A stretch of DNA of 64,000 nucleotides from Liolophura sinensis (Eukaryota > Mollusca > Polyplacophora > Chitonida > Chitonidae): NCBI RefSeq assembly GCF_032854445.1, contig NC_088301.1, positions 868,001 to 932,000 of the forward strand. The letters run 5' to 3'. Positions within the stretch are counted from its first letter, which is position 1. Every line of letters begins with the position of its first letter. The notes below the pieces were generated by a model. That model was not told the DNA's origin. It made no database searches and was given only the letters and a program-made list of their open reading frames with translations. Both the position numbers and the translations under genes were made by a program. Below are positions 33,046 to 46,258 of this stretch, one piece after another.

Positions 33046-34654
33046 CAAAATATGTCAAAGTTAAGCATACACATCTCTTTAATTTGATGCACATTTTTAA
33101 TTTCTTAGCCCCAACTGTTTCATAAAATTAAAGTCTTAAATTTTTTGCCATATAATCCTGACTGTACAAAACTCTTAAAATATTTCGCGTGTATGTTTAA
33201 TTAATTGTGAAATGCAGCCTTAAGACGAATGTATGTCCACAATTAAACTCGCCGGATCACATTTTGGATCAAACTGAAAACGGTAATAGTAATGAAAGTG
33301 AAATAATTGATATTGATGACAGCTGATATTGTCTTGTATTTATATTATCAAGCCAGGATGTATACTGTTTTTAAACAATTATGAATGAAGTTTTTGTGTA
33401 TTGTTTAACATACATTCATTCAGAAAACAGCCGCGTGAAACCAGCGTATGAAAGATCTTACCACTGATTAGTTGCCGGATTAGCCTTGCAATACCAGGAC
33501 CCGCGGCAAAAGTGTATTTCATCGTCCGATTTCTAAGGAGCGTATATATATACAATAGGAAATTCTTGGATCTCGTTTTCATCGGTGTGGTTCTTTTGTT
33601 GTGTATTGAAATGTACAGAAAAATCAATGCTGAGGATTAAGAAATGCCAGTAGGGCATGTTATCTGCATATGTCCACTAGATATAATGAGTTTTTATCTC
33701 CTGTTTGTGTGTTTGCATGAGCAAGGGGGTGTCTAACGATTGGCCGTGTAGCCATATTTACACTGGAGTAGAAATTTGAATATCCGCGCTGTATGCTTAA
33801 TCAATGTCAAATTAATCCACGTGCAAAGTTTGGTGAAAAAAAAAAACAATTATGCAGACGTTGAAAAAAAAAACGCCTGGTCTGTACAAATATCAAACGA
33901 GACTAATGCTTGCAAAGAACTAATGAACCGGGCAACATATGTAAATTAAGCTAAGGGATTTTTATTGAATCAATCAGTGGCCACCCAACGTTTGTGGTTA
34001 GCGAGAAGCCGGCCATGAGCCGAGAACGAGGGATTAATGCGATGGCCCAGGAAGATAGATGCTGAGCCGGGGGAGAGGTGATGGCGAGAAGCCGCTATCA
34101 CCCTCCAGCACATGGTTCTAATCCTTCAGGCCCACTTACACTTCTCGATAAAATCGTATCCGTCCGGAGAATGAATAAGGCCTTGTTTCTAAAGGTTACC
34201 CTGCAAAGGAAGTTTGATCGACAAGGAGGAATAAAACATCTTACGGATTAAAGAGCGATGAAGCAGCGATTTACTCTCAAAGACCAGGGGCAGATGAATC
34301 TAGCTGCATCCGGACGAGCTTGTTATCAAGGCCAACAGGCAGCAATACGCCATTGTGCTGCAATTAAAACGGTTTGCCCCTTTTACTCCGTTTCCAAAGG
34401 AATTAATACAAATAATTGTTGGAGAATCTAAAGTGATAGGTTGAGACGAGTGTAACATTCAACGAACATCTCTAGTCGGAAAATCAACAGCAATAAACAT
34501 TCCCCCGAAACCGTTGTATGTTCCTCAAAAGAACTTCACAGCACGGTTTTCTTTTAACTCATAGAGAACAAGAAAAGTATCGTGTATACACCTATTGGGC
34601 TACTATAACGTACTCTTTACCATAAACATAACTCTTTTTTTAATAAGTACCATT
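33046..34654. other. No gene recognised
   Basis: Unique sequence, AT-rich to about 33.9 kb and more balanced in base composition from 33.95 to 34.4 kb. The latter stretch lacks repeats and could be tested for conservation as regulatory DNA, but the sequence alone does not show it. Confidence 0.4.
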
Positions 34655-35376
34655 AAGGAGCGACTGTATGAACTAGAGTGCCAAGGAGCGACTGTATGAA
34701 CTAGAGTGCCAAGGAGCGACTGAACGAACAACAGTGTCAGGGGGCGACTGAATGAAGTAGAGTGTCAAGGAGCGACTGAATGAATTAGAGTGTCAAGGAG
34801 CGACTGAATGAATTAGAGTGTTAAGGAGCGACTGAATGAACTAGAGTGCCAAGGAACGACTGTATGAACTAGAGTGTCAGGGGGCGACTGAATGAACTAG
34901 AGTGTTAAGGAGCGACTGAATGAACTAGAGTGCCAAGGAGCGACTGTATGAACTAGAGTGCCAAGGAGCGACTGAATGAACTAGAGTGTCAAGGAGCGAC
35001 TGAATGAGCTAGAGTGCCAAGGAGCGACTGAACGAACTACAGTGTCAGGGGGCGACTGAATGAAGTAGAGTGTCAAGGAGCGACTGAATGAATTAGAGTG
35101 TCAAGGAGCGACTGAATGAATTAGAGTGTTAAGGAGCGACTGAATGAACTAGAGTGCCAAGGAACGACTGTATGAACTAGAGTGTCAGGGGGCGACTGAA
35201 TGAACTAGAGTGTTAAGGAGCGACTGAATGAACTAGAGTGCCAAGGAGCGACTATATGAATTAGAGTGCCAAGGAGCGACTGAACGAACTAGAGTGTCAA
35301 GGAGCGACTGAATGAACTAGAGTGTCAAGGAGCGACTGAACGAACTAGAGTGTCAAGGAGCGACTCTATGGATGAG

Positions 35377-35665
35377 TGAGTGAATGAGTGAGTGAGTGAG
35401 TGAGTGAGTGAGTGAGTGAGTGAGTGAGTGAGTGTGTTCTTGGGGTTTAACGTCGTCATATTTTTCAGTCATATGACAACGAAGGAATCCTTAGGGTGTA
35501 TGTAATGTGCCTCATTGTTGCAGGACAGATTTCCACCGCTCTTTTATTTAGTGCTGCTTTACTGAGACGACTTAACGAAGGCAAGTAAGCCGCCCCGCCC
35601 GAGCCATTATACTGATACGGGTCAACCAGTCGTTGCACTATTCCCTTAATACTGAATGCCAACTT
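35377..35665 (-). mobile_element. SINE inside the 28-bp array, copy 1, expanded tail
   Basis: Antisense copy of the SINE family, truncated at the tRNA side. It is bounded by TATGGATGAG at 35367-35376 and 35666-35675. Its tail microsatellite (GAGT on this strand) is expanded to roughly 14-15 units. Confidence 0.92.
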
Positions 35666-36514
35666 TATGGATGAGAGTGTCAAGGAGAGACTGAACGAAC
35701 TAGAGTGTCAAGGAGCGACTTTATGAACGAGAGTGTCAAGGAGAGACTGAACGAACTAGAGTGTCAAGTAGCGACTGTATGAACTAGAGTGTCAAGGGGC
35801 GACTGAATGAACTAGAGTGTCAAGGAGCGTCTGTATGAACCAGAGTGCCAGGGGCGACTGAATGAACTATAGTGTCAAGGAGCGATTGTATGAACTAGAG
35901 TGTCAGGGGGCGACTGAATGAACTATAGTGTCAAGGGGCGACTGAATGAACTAGAGTGTCAGAGGGCGACTGAATGAACTAGAGTGTAAAGGAGCGACTG
36001 AATGAACTAGAGTGTCAAGGAGCGACTGAATGAACTAGAGTGTCAAGGAGCGACTGAACGAACTACAGTGTCAAGGAGCGTCTGTATGAACTAGAGTGCC
36101 AGGGGGCGACTGAATGAACTAGAGTGTCAAGGAGCGACTGTGTGAACTAGAGTGTCAGGGGGCGACTGAATGAAGTAGAGTGTCAGGGGGCGACTGAATG
36201 AAGCAGAGTGTAAAGGAGCGACTGAATAAAGTAGGGTGTCAAGGAGCGACTGAATGAATTAGAGTGTCAAGGAGCGACTGAACGAACTAGAGTGTCAAGG
36301 AGCGTCTGTATAAACTAGAGTACCAGGGGGCGACTGAAGGAATTAGAGTGTCAAGTAGCGACTGTATGAACTAGAGTGTCAAGGGGCGACTGAATGAACT
36401 AGAGTGTCAAGGAGCGACTGAATGAAGTAGAGTGTCAGGGGGCGACTGAATGATCTAGAGTGTCAAGGAGCGACTGAATGAAGTAGAGTGTTAAGGAGCG
36501 ACTCTATGGATGAG

Positions 36515-36760
36515 TGAGTGAGTGAGTGTGTTCTTGGGGTTTAACGTCGTCATATTTTTCAGTCATATGACGACGAAGGAATCCTTACGGCGTATGTAAC
36601 GTACCTCCTTGTCGCAGGGCGAATTTCCACCGCTCTTTTTATTTAGTGCTGCTTCACTGAGACGACTTACCGAAGGCAAGTAAGTCGGCCCGCCCGAGCC
36701 ATTATACTGATACGGGTCAACCAGTCGTTGCACTATTCCCTTAATACTGAATGCCAACTT
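36515..36760 (-). mobile_element. SINE inside the 28-bp array, copy 2, short tail
   Basis: Same truncation point, same strand and same flanking TATGGATGAG (36505-36514 and 36761-36770) as the copy at 35377. Neighbouring array units on both sides also match. The tail is about four units. This is a duplicate of the same insertion, not a second insertion. Confidence 0.92.
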
Positions 36761-36845
36761 TATGGATGAGAGTGTCAAGGAGAGACTGAACGAACTAGAG
36801 TGTCAAGGAGAGACTTTATGAACGAGAGTGTCAAGGACTGAGTTT

Positions 36846-39800
36846 ATAGAGATAGTCAAGGGGCATCTGTAAGGATGTGGAAGTTACGGAACAACTCTAT
36901 GGAGGAATCACGCAGGATCACCTTTTTTCTGGAAGACGTAACTGTCCAGGCCATTTCTGCCATTTTAATTTCTAAGTTACTCATTCTGCACATTACTGCG
37001 TGTTAGCCAGGCGTGCATTGTTACTAATATCCTCGACGGACTCAAATTCGAATTCACGCAAACCTTTAGGTCTTGTATCAGTTAAAGTTTGCCCGATTTT
37101 CCGCCCAGTTAGTTCCAGTTTTCCGCGATTTATATGTGCAGTCAGCGTGAGAGAGAGCCAGGGTATGAGTGGGTGAGAAAGGGCAGTGGAGGTGAGGCGA
37201 AGTTCCCCGGGGCACACGGCGACACCTCAAGAACTGCTCCCTGCCTTCGTGATCCAGGATGTCATAAAAGTGAACAGTCTCTCGACACGCGAGTGGTAAT
37301 GATAAGCCAAAGCTATCAAACAGTGTTATGAAAATACAAGTTAACCTCAGTGATTATTTAATGCCAAGTGAATTGAATTGTGATGAATTCCAACGTCGTT
37401 CCCAAATTAAGAGGTTAGTGCTTGCCGACGGGGTTTGTACTACTTGGCCTGATCGCCATCCCGCGATCGCTGCCCAACGCGTCGTCCCGATACACGGGCG
37501 GAGAAGTTACAATAGCATCAATGTCATCCACACCCTAATAACTCACATTGTGCAACATGATTTATGTCGCCTGCACGTTTCGGCATTGTCATCGTTAAAA
37601 AAGCCGTACCTTTGTTCGTTTTTCAATTTATGTTAACTAGATGTGTGTTAAAACGCTATTCGAATGTATTATTTATGTCTTCCATCTTTTCAAAAAGCGA
37701 CCGGCAGAACTTTTTTGTATCTTGACGAATACATACAGGGACAGCACTAAGAGACACAACGTCCATACGTAAATTTCTTCAGTCTGTCTTCATATTTCGT
37801 GAATTTCTTTATCATTTCAACCGTGTTTTACCCCGCACTCTATTACCCTGGTGTATTTCAAATATTAACGCCTTTCTTTCATATTCAAGCATGTTCGACT
37901 TAGCGGAAATGTATACGCACGTAGGGCTATATATGTATTTCTTTGTTAAAATATTAACATTTTAATCACTATCTCGTTTGGTCGATATTTAAGTTAAACA
38001 CTTCTTGTTTATGAGGATGCACATTGTATGTAATCCGACGTTGATATCAGGTTGGGCTAGAAACTCCCTTCTAGCTGGCCCACCCCTCACACTTAACTAA
38101 CCCGTCACATACGTCCTGAGTTGTCAACGCATCACAAGATTTAATGAAATTTGCCGACGGTTTAGTGTTATAGCCTAATAATGAGCCGAATGATAGCCAT
38201 TTAGCGTTGTGATTTAGTTCAAGGTCTGCACCATTAATGCATCTTAACTTTTACTACACATTTGTCCCGTGACGAGCTCAATTGACTGCTGTAGACAAAG
38301 CCCACTCGACTCGGGTCTCGTGTCACATTGTGGCCTGCACAAACGCAAATCGTCCGAAGAGGGCCTGATTGTTCCCCTCAATGGCCTTGTCGCGGGGGGT
38401 GGGGCTCGGACCGAGCAGTTCGGGATATACCGGGCGCGCTACCCCGCTCGTAAACACTCGCCGGCTGGCTGGGTTTCCTTTGACGAGAGCTCGGCCACTC
38501 CCGCCGAGCTGTCCTTGTCTGTCCGTTTGATGGGGCGGAGCTGCTAAAGGAGATCGCTAATCCCCGGTGGTCATTCCTTGGATGACTCCCTGAAACCACT
38601 GACCATTGGCTCCACTCATAAAATAGCATAAAACTACACTTTATAGCACAGATGAATGAGATTGGATACATACATGAATACATTTTCCCTGTTATTTATC
38701 CCGGTGTCAGTGTCAACAGGAGAACAGGGTAGAGTTATTTACTGCGAGTAGGGCTTACATTGCCGAAATAAAACTTCTGGCGAAACATGCCGATTCAAAC
38801 ATGCGACCGCATAAGTCAACGTTACCGTTGATCGGCTGTGGCGAATGATGCAAATTTATAGCGAAATTCAGTATTAAAATCTGTCAGAATGAAACTGCCT
38901 TGTGCCCATAACAGAAAAAAATCATGACACATACATTTTATATAGCTCCGGAGGTTTTGTTTTACAGTTATACATAATGTTTTATATCTGGACTATAGGA
39001 CTGTACAGCAAACAGTCGGCTATTACAACTTCATAGGAGTTCACACAGGAACATAAACTAACCAACACAGGGTGGACATTATCCAGATTGAACATCTTAC
39101 TTTGAAATATCAGGTGTCTTTCCACAATAATGCTAGTCGTCGTCGTAAAAGTGAAATATTTTTGAGTACGGCGTAAAACAACAATGAAATAAAAATAAAT
39201 AAAATTTTGAAATCATATATCAGTTATATTGCAGGTTATATTGTATGTTTCCAAATGCTCACAAGATCAATGTAGTTTCAACGATACCATTGCTTCCCAT
39301 GCGGGTAATAGCCGAATGTTTGTACTCTGTGATATAATAACTACGCTCTGTAATATAATTTGTACACCTGTATTTACGTCTGACATGAACACCTATAAAA
39401 GTCATGTACAACAATAGCTGTTAAGGGCTATATACGTGAAACTTGCGTTTCATTAGATCTCATGTGGTTGTATATGTCTTGCAGACTTTGACACGTTTTG
39501 GCCGGGTAAACCAGTCTGAGGATGTGCGTTAAGCATGCGTGTATGGCCATTATTTGCCCCCTTTTAACAAAGAACTTATATAGGTCTATATTTGTAAGCC
39601 TTGTTCTTCAAAATACAAAGTATTGACAACCCAAGCCTAACACGCCCTTCAAATTCATTTTTTTTCTTTTTGCATGTTTATAGCGTGAGTGAACGACTTT
39701 CTGTTCGTGAGACTCGTATGGGAAAAGTGGCGGGGTCGCCAGCTCATTATGTCATGGCTGACTTGGCTAATAATGATTTCTGGTAATGGAGCGGGTTCTG

Positions 39801-40526
39801 TCAGTCATTACACCGAGAAAGTGGGTGCGCACCGCTTTAAACGACACTTTCTCTGTTTACCTCGGCAGTTTTCTCCTCTGCTCAATCAGCGACGAACTGC
39901 CACGAATCCAGTCACACAATCTCATAAATACTATTTATTTGTCAGTGTTAAGTTAGACTGATAAGCGATGCTCATAAAGCATGCTGAATTTCCCTGCGCG
40001 GTACATTACACCCATGAGCAATCTGCTGGGGAAAAGCAGGCAGTGCGAGCGGCTCATATAAGTGGCGGAACACCGCGATCCCCAAGCAAGTTCAACCAAC
40101 CTTCCAGTCTTATGAAAATGCCTGGCACTTTAATTTCGGTCTTAGTTAGCTCTAATGACTTATTTTGTTAAGAATGCATAGAGGGGCTCAAAAGTGCAAC
40201 ACAAATTACTGAGATTATATTTTACCTTATATATCACAAACGCCAAAACTCAAATACAAGAAACAACTGTTTTAAACACTTTAGTACATGTATTTCAAGA
40301 ATCAGTGATGTATTAGTACTGCTATAAGCTTTGTTATCGCTACTTTTTCTATACCAAACAAATTCTTTTTAAATTATCTGCACAAAAATTTCCCTATTAA
40401 GTTTCCGACTGACGCCCCCCCCCCCCTCAAGTATGTTATACCGTTCTCATCTGTATGCGATACATGATTGAGAAACGACAGGCACTTTGTATTTTTGTGT
40501 CGTTATAGTGCCGTATACATGTAATG
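36846..40526. other. Gene-free stretch with a GC-rich island
   Basis: Mostly unique. The part at about 38260-38560 is clearly richer in G+C and CpG than its surroundings and includes an open frame of about 90 codons without family resemblance. It could be a CpG-rich promoter or regulatory island. A dispersed repeat lies at 39110-39205 and a short C-tract at about 40416-40428. Confidence 0.4.
39110..39205 (+). repeat. Dispersed repeat tail
   Basis: CCACAATAATGCTAGTCG, then GTGAAATATTTTTGAGTACG and GCGTAAAACAACAATGAAAT, followed by an A/T-rich end. Same family as 5841-5934. Confidence 0.75.
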
Positions 40527-41118
40527 TCATACCATTTCCCTCACGTTATGGTCATACCATTTCCCTCACGTTATGACCATTTCCCTCACGTTATGGTCAT
40601 ACCATTTCCCTCACGTTATGGTCATACCATTTCCCTCACCTTATGGTCATACCATTTCTCTCACGTTATGGTCATACCATTTCCCTCACCTTATGGTCAT
40701 ACCATTTCCCTCACCTTATGGTCATACCATTTCCCTCACCTTATGGTCATGCCATTTTCCTCACGTTATGGTCATACCATTTCCCTCACGTTATGGTCAT
40801 ATCATTTCCCTCACGTTACGGTCATACCATTTCCCTCACGTTATGGTCATACCATTTCCCTCACCTTATGGTCACACCATTTCCCTCACCTTATGGTCAT
40901 ACCATTTCCCTCACCTTATGGTCATACCATTTCCCTCACCTTATGGTCACACCATTTCCCTCACGTTATGGTCATATCATTTCCCTCACGTTACGGTCAC
41001 ACCATTTCCCTCACGTTATGGTCATACCATTTCCCTCACCTTATGGTCATACCATTTCCCTCACCTTATGGTCATGCCATTTCCCTCACGTTATGGTCAT
41101 ACCATTTCCCTCACGTCA
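40527..41118. repeat. 25-bp minisatellite, about 24 copies
   Basis: The unit is TTATGGTCATACCATTTCCC plus TCACG or TCACC. Substitutions are few, and one early unit is shortened. Three overlapping plus-strand frames stay open through it; these repeat peptides (SYHFPHVMVIPF) are not evidence of a gene. Confidence 0.96.
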
Positions 41119-42282
41119 TTATAGGCTAATCTCGGCTACAATTTTGCTATCAATATGCTTAAGTCTAGGAGAAAAGATCACGTGGCCTTTTGACAGAGGC
41201 CAATCCCCTTAAATAAAGTAAGAGTTAAGTTAAATTAAGAATTAATTATCATGACTTAATGCCTATTCGTCAATATTGAAGCTATATCGTGGCGATCGTT
41301 AAATTAGTTCAATTCTTTTTGCATAAATTTGTTTAACGGAAAGATTATACTGAAATTTCCCGGTCCAATAAGCGATTTGACAACAAAGGTCAAAAGGCCA
41401 TGGCATTGTATAAACCCAATTGGCTAATTGTTTAGCCCACGTGGTTTCCGAAGCTGTGATGTTGAGACAACAGGTCCCCGTATAACATACATTCGCCAAC
41501 CAAATCTACACTGCCCAAATAATCATTCGCCATGCAATGGTTGAAAACTGTGAAAAATGAAATTCATGAAATGAAAATACAAGCTAATGCGCATCCCGCT
41601 ATATATAGGCCTGTGTATAGGACACTTCCGTATATACGAACAGTATAGGGCACTTCCGTATATACGAACAGTGTAGGCTTAAATGTATGTGTACTGCCAA
41701 GACCACGCCTTTTTCTGTGATGTAAAGCTTTCACTTTTATCACATAAATCACATTGGAACATAAATATCCCATAAATATCGTAAATGAAGCTGTGGATAT
41801 AATACGGTTAGTTATTTGTCATTCTGTCTTAGAACGTCTGTTCCAATAGCCCACTCACACTTGTCACTCCGAACACGTCACAGTCGTCTTGCCGCACCAC
41901 ATTCTCATACCCCACACGATCAAGGCTCATCTGACAACAAGAACGCCACTTTATTTCCAACTTTCAAGCCATATCAATTAATTCTTGTTACGGGCAAACG
42001 TTTCCAGTTACAAATATGGGTTTACTTCTCATCTCACCATTAATTCTTGTTACAAGCAAACGTTTCCAGTTACAAATCTGGATTTACTTCTCATCTCACA
42101 GGGAGGCGAGAGAGAGGGTCAGTCGTTCAACCATTCCCTCTTACGGTGCATGAGATTACAGTCTGATTACACTAAAATAAACACGAAACTTTGTCTTCTG
42201 ACTTCAAAAAAAATCTGAAAAGAAAACTATAAACAGCATTTTTTTATTACTATTACTTATTTACTTATTTATTTTTCCAGCA
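41119..42282. other. No gene recognised; two short duplications
   Basis: A 28-bp direct repeat containing CACTTCCGTATATACGAAC lies near 41625-41671. A tandem duplication of about 60 bp (ATTCTTGTTAC through TTTACTTCTCATCTCAC) lies at about 41979-42100. Confidence 0.5.
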
Positions 42283-42384
42283 ACCTGCGGATGGTCGGGG
42301 GTTTCCCTCGAGTTCTGACCGGTTTATTAGTGAAATATTCTTCAGCACGGTGTAAAACACCAATGGAATAAATAACAAATAAAC
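42283..42384 (+). repeat. Dispersed repeat tail
   Basis: GGGTTTCCCTCGAGTTCTGA, then GTGAAATATTCTTCAGCACG, then TGTAAAACACCAATGGAATA. Same family as 5841-5934. Confidence 0.75.
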
Positions 42385-42446
42385 GTTATTTATTTGCTTT
42401 TGATCGTTCTGTAACGACATTACTCATACGATGTGACCTCGATATA

Positions 42447-42448
<2 letters not shown>

Positions 42449-42543
<95 letters not shown>
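42449..42543. repeat. (AT)n microsatellite, about 95 bp uninterrupted
   Basis: Pure alternating AT over about 95 bases. It is self-complementary and able to extrude as a hairpin, and its length is likely variable or uncertain in assembly. Confidence 0.97.
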
Positions 42544-42544
<1 letters not shown>

Positions 42545-44875
42545 CAAGGATTAAGCCAGTCATTATCAAGGTCATACAATCTGCATCAACATAGCCGGCA
42601 GTTGGTGTGTCCCGAATGTGAAAGTAGCTCAGAAACACGTGCTGGTGATGGTACGGAAACGCCTGTCGACACCACTTTGTCACGAAAGGTCACAGTTGGT
42701 GGTTTATTCTACAACAAAGGTCGTGATTCGCTACTTTCTCCGGATCACTTCGCGCGAAATCGGAGAAGTTGGTTGGGCGAAGGTCAGTGTTCACCCACGT
42801 TGACAGTTTCCAAATGCTCCGTGCAGAGAGATTTGTACTTGTAAGTGTAGTACTTTGCTATTATCTTTATCACGACCCTCTTACTCTGTAAACATCTGAT
42901 TTATGTTTTTGAAGATCATGTTGAGTTTTGTGAAGTTATACATGAAACATAAGGCCTACGTGAAAAATCTTAGGACTAGAATGTAAAATCGAGATGGTAT
43001 GACGCTGGCATGTTTTATAACTTCGCATACATCTATAGCGCTCAGTTTACCTTTTTTATATACTGGTATTATTGTACCTATAATCATTTTTCATAATCAT
43101 GCTTAATTGTAATGTTCTCAAAATAAAATATAAAAGCATTAATGTGTTGCATTTTTCCCTTTTATATCGGTCGTCAGAATTCTGTGCGCGAAGGTTTTAA
43201 ACTAAATGATGCAAACGATATTTTGATGTTCGTAAAACTGTCCTAGTTTAGTATACCGATCACAAAATATCTGCTTACAAAATCATATTTTTATATTACA
43301 TCAAAATGTACCACGTGACACTTCCAAAAGGGTCAAGAAAATAGGATAAACCTACGAACATCTTCGGGTATCAGCACATTTGTCAACGAGATAAATTTCA
43401 AAAGCCGCATTTCTAAGAAAGTATTTCTCTGATACCGAAAAACGTAAGGCGAGCTGAGGTAAACCATAGTGGTGACAACAGTGCGATATCAGGCATCACG
43501 TCAAACCAGTTCAATTTTGTTTTAATCCATCACGATCATACTTAACCTACGGAAATGAACGTACTCATCAACACCATGGTTGAAGTGAAACTTAGTGATT
43601 TCAAAGAAAATAGCAGAATAAACACACTTTTTCTTTCATATCGTCATACATGAAAGACATATCTGCATGAGTATAACGGCCGTATTGTTACAGTTATAAG
43701 TCAGGAGATTGTCGTAAGCACCGTGACCGCTTCGATGGGTTGTCGTGACCTTCCTATTTCTCAGTCTTGATGTAGACCCGCAAATATACCTACTCAGGCG
43801 CATGGCAGTTCTAATTTCCTTCTCATGCCATTCCTGTAATTCAAGTTAATTTCAATCCAGCTGACCTGTTCCTCTGTACCAGGATTCTACATACTGATAC
43901 ACTAACATGCAGATCTTGAGGAAAACACTTCGATTCGTCCAAATGCAGCTATAACCCGATTACCGGGAATCCAATCCAGCTGACCTGTTTGACTTTTTGG
44001 GGGTAAAATTACAAGCGATTTACTCGGAATTTATTAAATTTCTGGTTAAAACAATTTTAAAACGTTTATACACCAATAGTTTCCCTCACACATTGTTACA
44101 GGGCGTTAATGGAAGTCCTATATTTTTGGGAAAAAATTTATTTTTTTACAGTTACTTGTCTGAAGAACATGTCGGTTGTGATCAATGGTGCAGTCTACAG
44201 GAACGGACTGACGTATTTTTTGTAGGAACTGGTACATGTTGATTCGGAGACATCGTGGGCTACATGGAAGGCGCAAAACATACTATGTAGGGAGGCTGTT
44301 CATATTAATTATGGTTCAAAATTGTGTGTATCTGTAGAAGAAATTAACCAAAAATGCCAGGAAGCTGGGGTCGATTCCACAAAACCCTTTCTGACTTAAG
44401 CCAAAATAAAAAAGAAATCTGTACGATGTTTAATTTTCGGTACGGGATGTTGTAATTTGGACACATTTGTCTTAAGATAACATTGATGAGGTTACAAAAT
44501 TTTCATTTCTAAAACACAAAAATAGGCTTTTACACCCCATTTTAAAGTTTACCTTAAGTGTTTATTTTCAAAGTGTTTATGCTATAAATTTATTTGGCTG
44601 AAACTGAAGATTCTTATCATAAGGACTGCTTCCAATTTAACATATTTAGAGCAGGTTTCGTCATCTTAAAAGAATCAAAAGAAAAATTGTTGTCTAATAT
44701 TATATTGTACGATATAAAAGACTACAGCATAAGACGAGTACAAGCCGAGCAGTGACGACAGTGCGCTAGTTGACAAATGGTCAAATGGTGAAATAAGTGA
44801 AATCTTCCATCTTGTCATTTTACCTTAGTTAGGCTTTATTTCAACTCTTCATGTAAATGTTTAAATAGTAGAAAC
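42544..44875. other. No gene recognised
   Basis: Unique AT-rich sequence. The block AATCCAGCTGACCTGTT occurs twice about 118 bp apart (near 43855 and 43973). No coding or RNA feature is supported. Confidence 0.45.
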
Positions 44876-45124
44876 ACTGAAAAAATAATCTGTTAAATTT
44901 AACATAAAGTCTGTTGTCCGAGTGATGCTAGAATGTATTCTGCTATTGCAGTAGATTGTTCTGTTAAATATAACACACGTAGTCAATAAGTGTAACATAA
45001 AGAATCTATCAAACTAACAGATTATACAGTTGAATATTACAGAATATTGTGTTGTAGCAACAGAATACGTTCAACCATCACTGACAACATATTTTTATTA
45101 GAATTAACAGATTGATTTTTGAGT
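44876..45124. mobile_element. MITE-like palindromic element, copy 1
   Basis: The left end carries AATCTGTTAAATTTAACATA and GTCTGTTGTCCGAGTGATG. The right end, read on the other strand, gives ACTCAAAAATCAATCTGTTA and TGTTGTCAGTGATG. The arms are imperfect inverted repeats of about 60 bp. The interior is AT-rich and full of AACAGAATAT-like motifs. It has no coding capacity. A related copy is at 49453-49695. Confidence 0.75.
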
Positions 45125-45974
45125 GAACTTATACAACCTATAGCACCATGACTTAAGCAGTATTAAATAAACAAAAAATGCACTGAATTAATAACAATTC
45201 ATTAGAAGTCACTGATCTAGAATTACTCAAAGTGTGACAAACGATAACATGAAAACAATGGAAGTGGACAAAGCCTAGGGGATGCTTTGTCCACCAGCAT
45301 AATCCTAGGTTATGTAGGTATACAAAATACAACAATATAAAGATATGTCTCAAACAAAGTAGGTTATATTATGATAACACAGCACACGGTGGCTTTAACA
45401 CGACATAGCGCCTGCTCCATCCATATTGTAAATGATGGCAGCAGATAACTTAACTTGTTCTTTTTAAGGTTTCTAAGACTGTATACATTTTGCTGTAAAC
45501 TATACAGAGCTAAGAGGATGCCTTGTGTGTACAGTGTGAAGTTGTGACATGTGTTACATGTAAGTATATAGGCTGGGAGAATTAAGCCTTATTGCACCAG
45601 GCTGGCCCGACGGTTCTGGCCACAGTGGCTGTCCCGGCGGTGCTGTATGAGAGGCTGGCCAAGTCCAGAGTACCTCAACCAGTCAACGCGAAGAAATCGG
45701 TGGTCACATGACAGAGGGAGTCGACCAGTGCGGGGCCGGGTGGTCCCAAGCCGGCGGTTCATTGCTCCTAATCAGAACGGAGACGTTAATGACGTTTGAG
45801 ATGTTTCGTCAGCTGAACATGCAGTGAACAGCCCTTCTGCGCATGCGGAGGTTCTGAGAAAATATCGTACGAAAATTAAAATACGATGTAAACGAGAGTT
45901 GCTGTGTTGAAAGGATTTGGATGCGAGTCTTCGTGGACGACGGACAGATTTGGAGTATAGGAGCACTGTTACCT
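45125..45974. other. No gene recognised; G+C-rich segment at 45590-45780
   Basis: The segment 45590-45780 is markedly richer in G+C than its surroundings and holds an open frame of about 55 codons rich in Arg/Trp, starting without an ATG and ending near 45800. I do not recognise it. The rest is AT-rich. Confidence 0.35.
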
Positions 45975-46258
45975 ATGAAAGTAGACCACTGTCTAGCGCT
46001 ATATATACACGAAAAATAGACTACAGCCTAGTGCTGGATATGCACCAAAAGTAGACCAATACCTATAGTGCTGAATATCCACGAAAGGTAGACCACTTCC
46101 TAGTGCTGGATATCCACCAAAAGTAGACCACAACCTTGTGCTGGATATCCACCAAAAGTAGACCGCTACCTAGTGCTGGATATCCACCAAAAGTAGACTA
46201 ATACCTAGTGCTGAATATCCTAGAAAAGTAGACCACTATCTAGTGCTGGATATCTACT
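45975..46258. repeat. About 36-bp minisatellite, eight copies
   Basis: The unit is AAGTAGACCACTACCTAGTG plus CTGGATATCCACCA. Each unit contains the palindrome GGATATCC or a one-base variant of it. Confidence 0.92.

Larger units (their letters stand above)
34655..36845. repeat. 28-bp minisatellite interrupted by two SINE copies
   Basis: The unit is AGTGTCAAGGAGCGACTGAA plus TGAACTAG, with many variants (GGGGGCGACTG, AGCGTCTGTATG and others). Runs occupy 34655-35366, 35676-36504 and 36771-36845. Blocks of units recur in the same order within the array (for example near 34690-34930 and near 34995-35230), which shows larger-scale duplication. Confidence 0.96.

Noticed and set aside
38269..38547. 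92-codon frame in a GC-rich patch
   Set aside because: No start context, splice pattern or family resemblance; high G+C lowers stop frequency by itself.
40524..41212. Three overlapping frames of about 190-200 codons
   Set aside because: Repeat peptide of a 25-bp satellite read in three frames.
45590..45800. G+C-rich Arg/Trp-rich open frame
   Set aside because: No initiating ATG, no acceptor that fits and no family resemblance.
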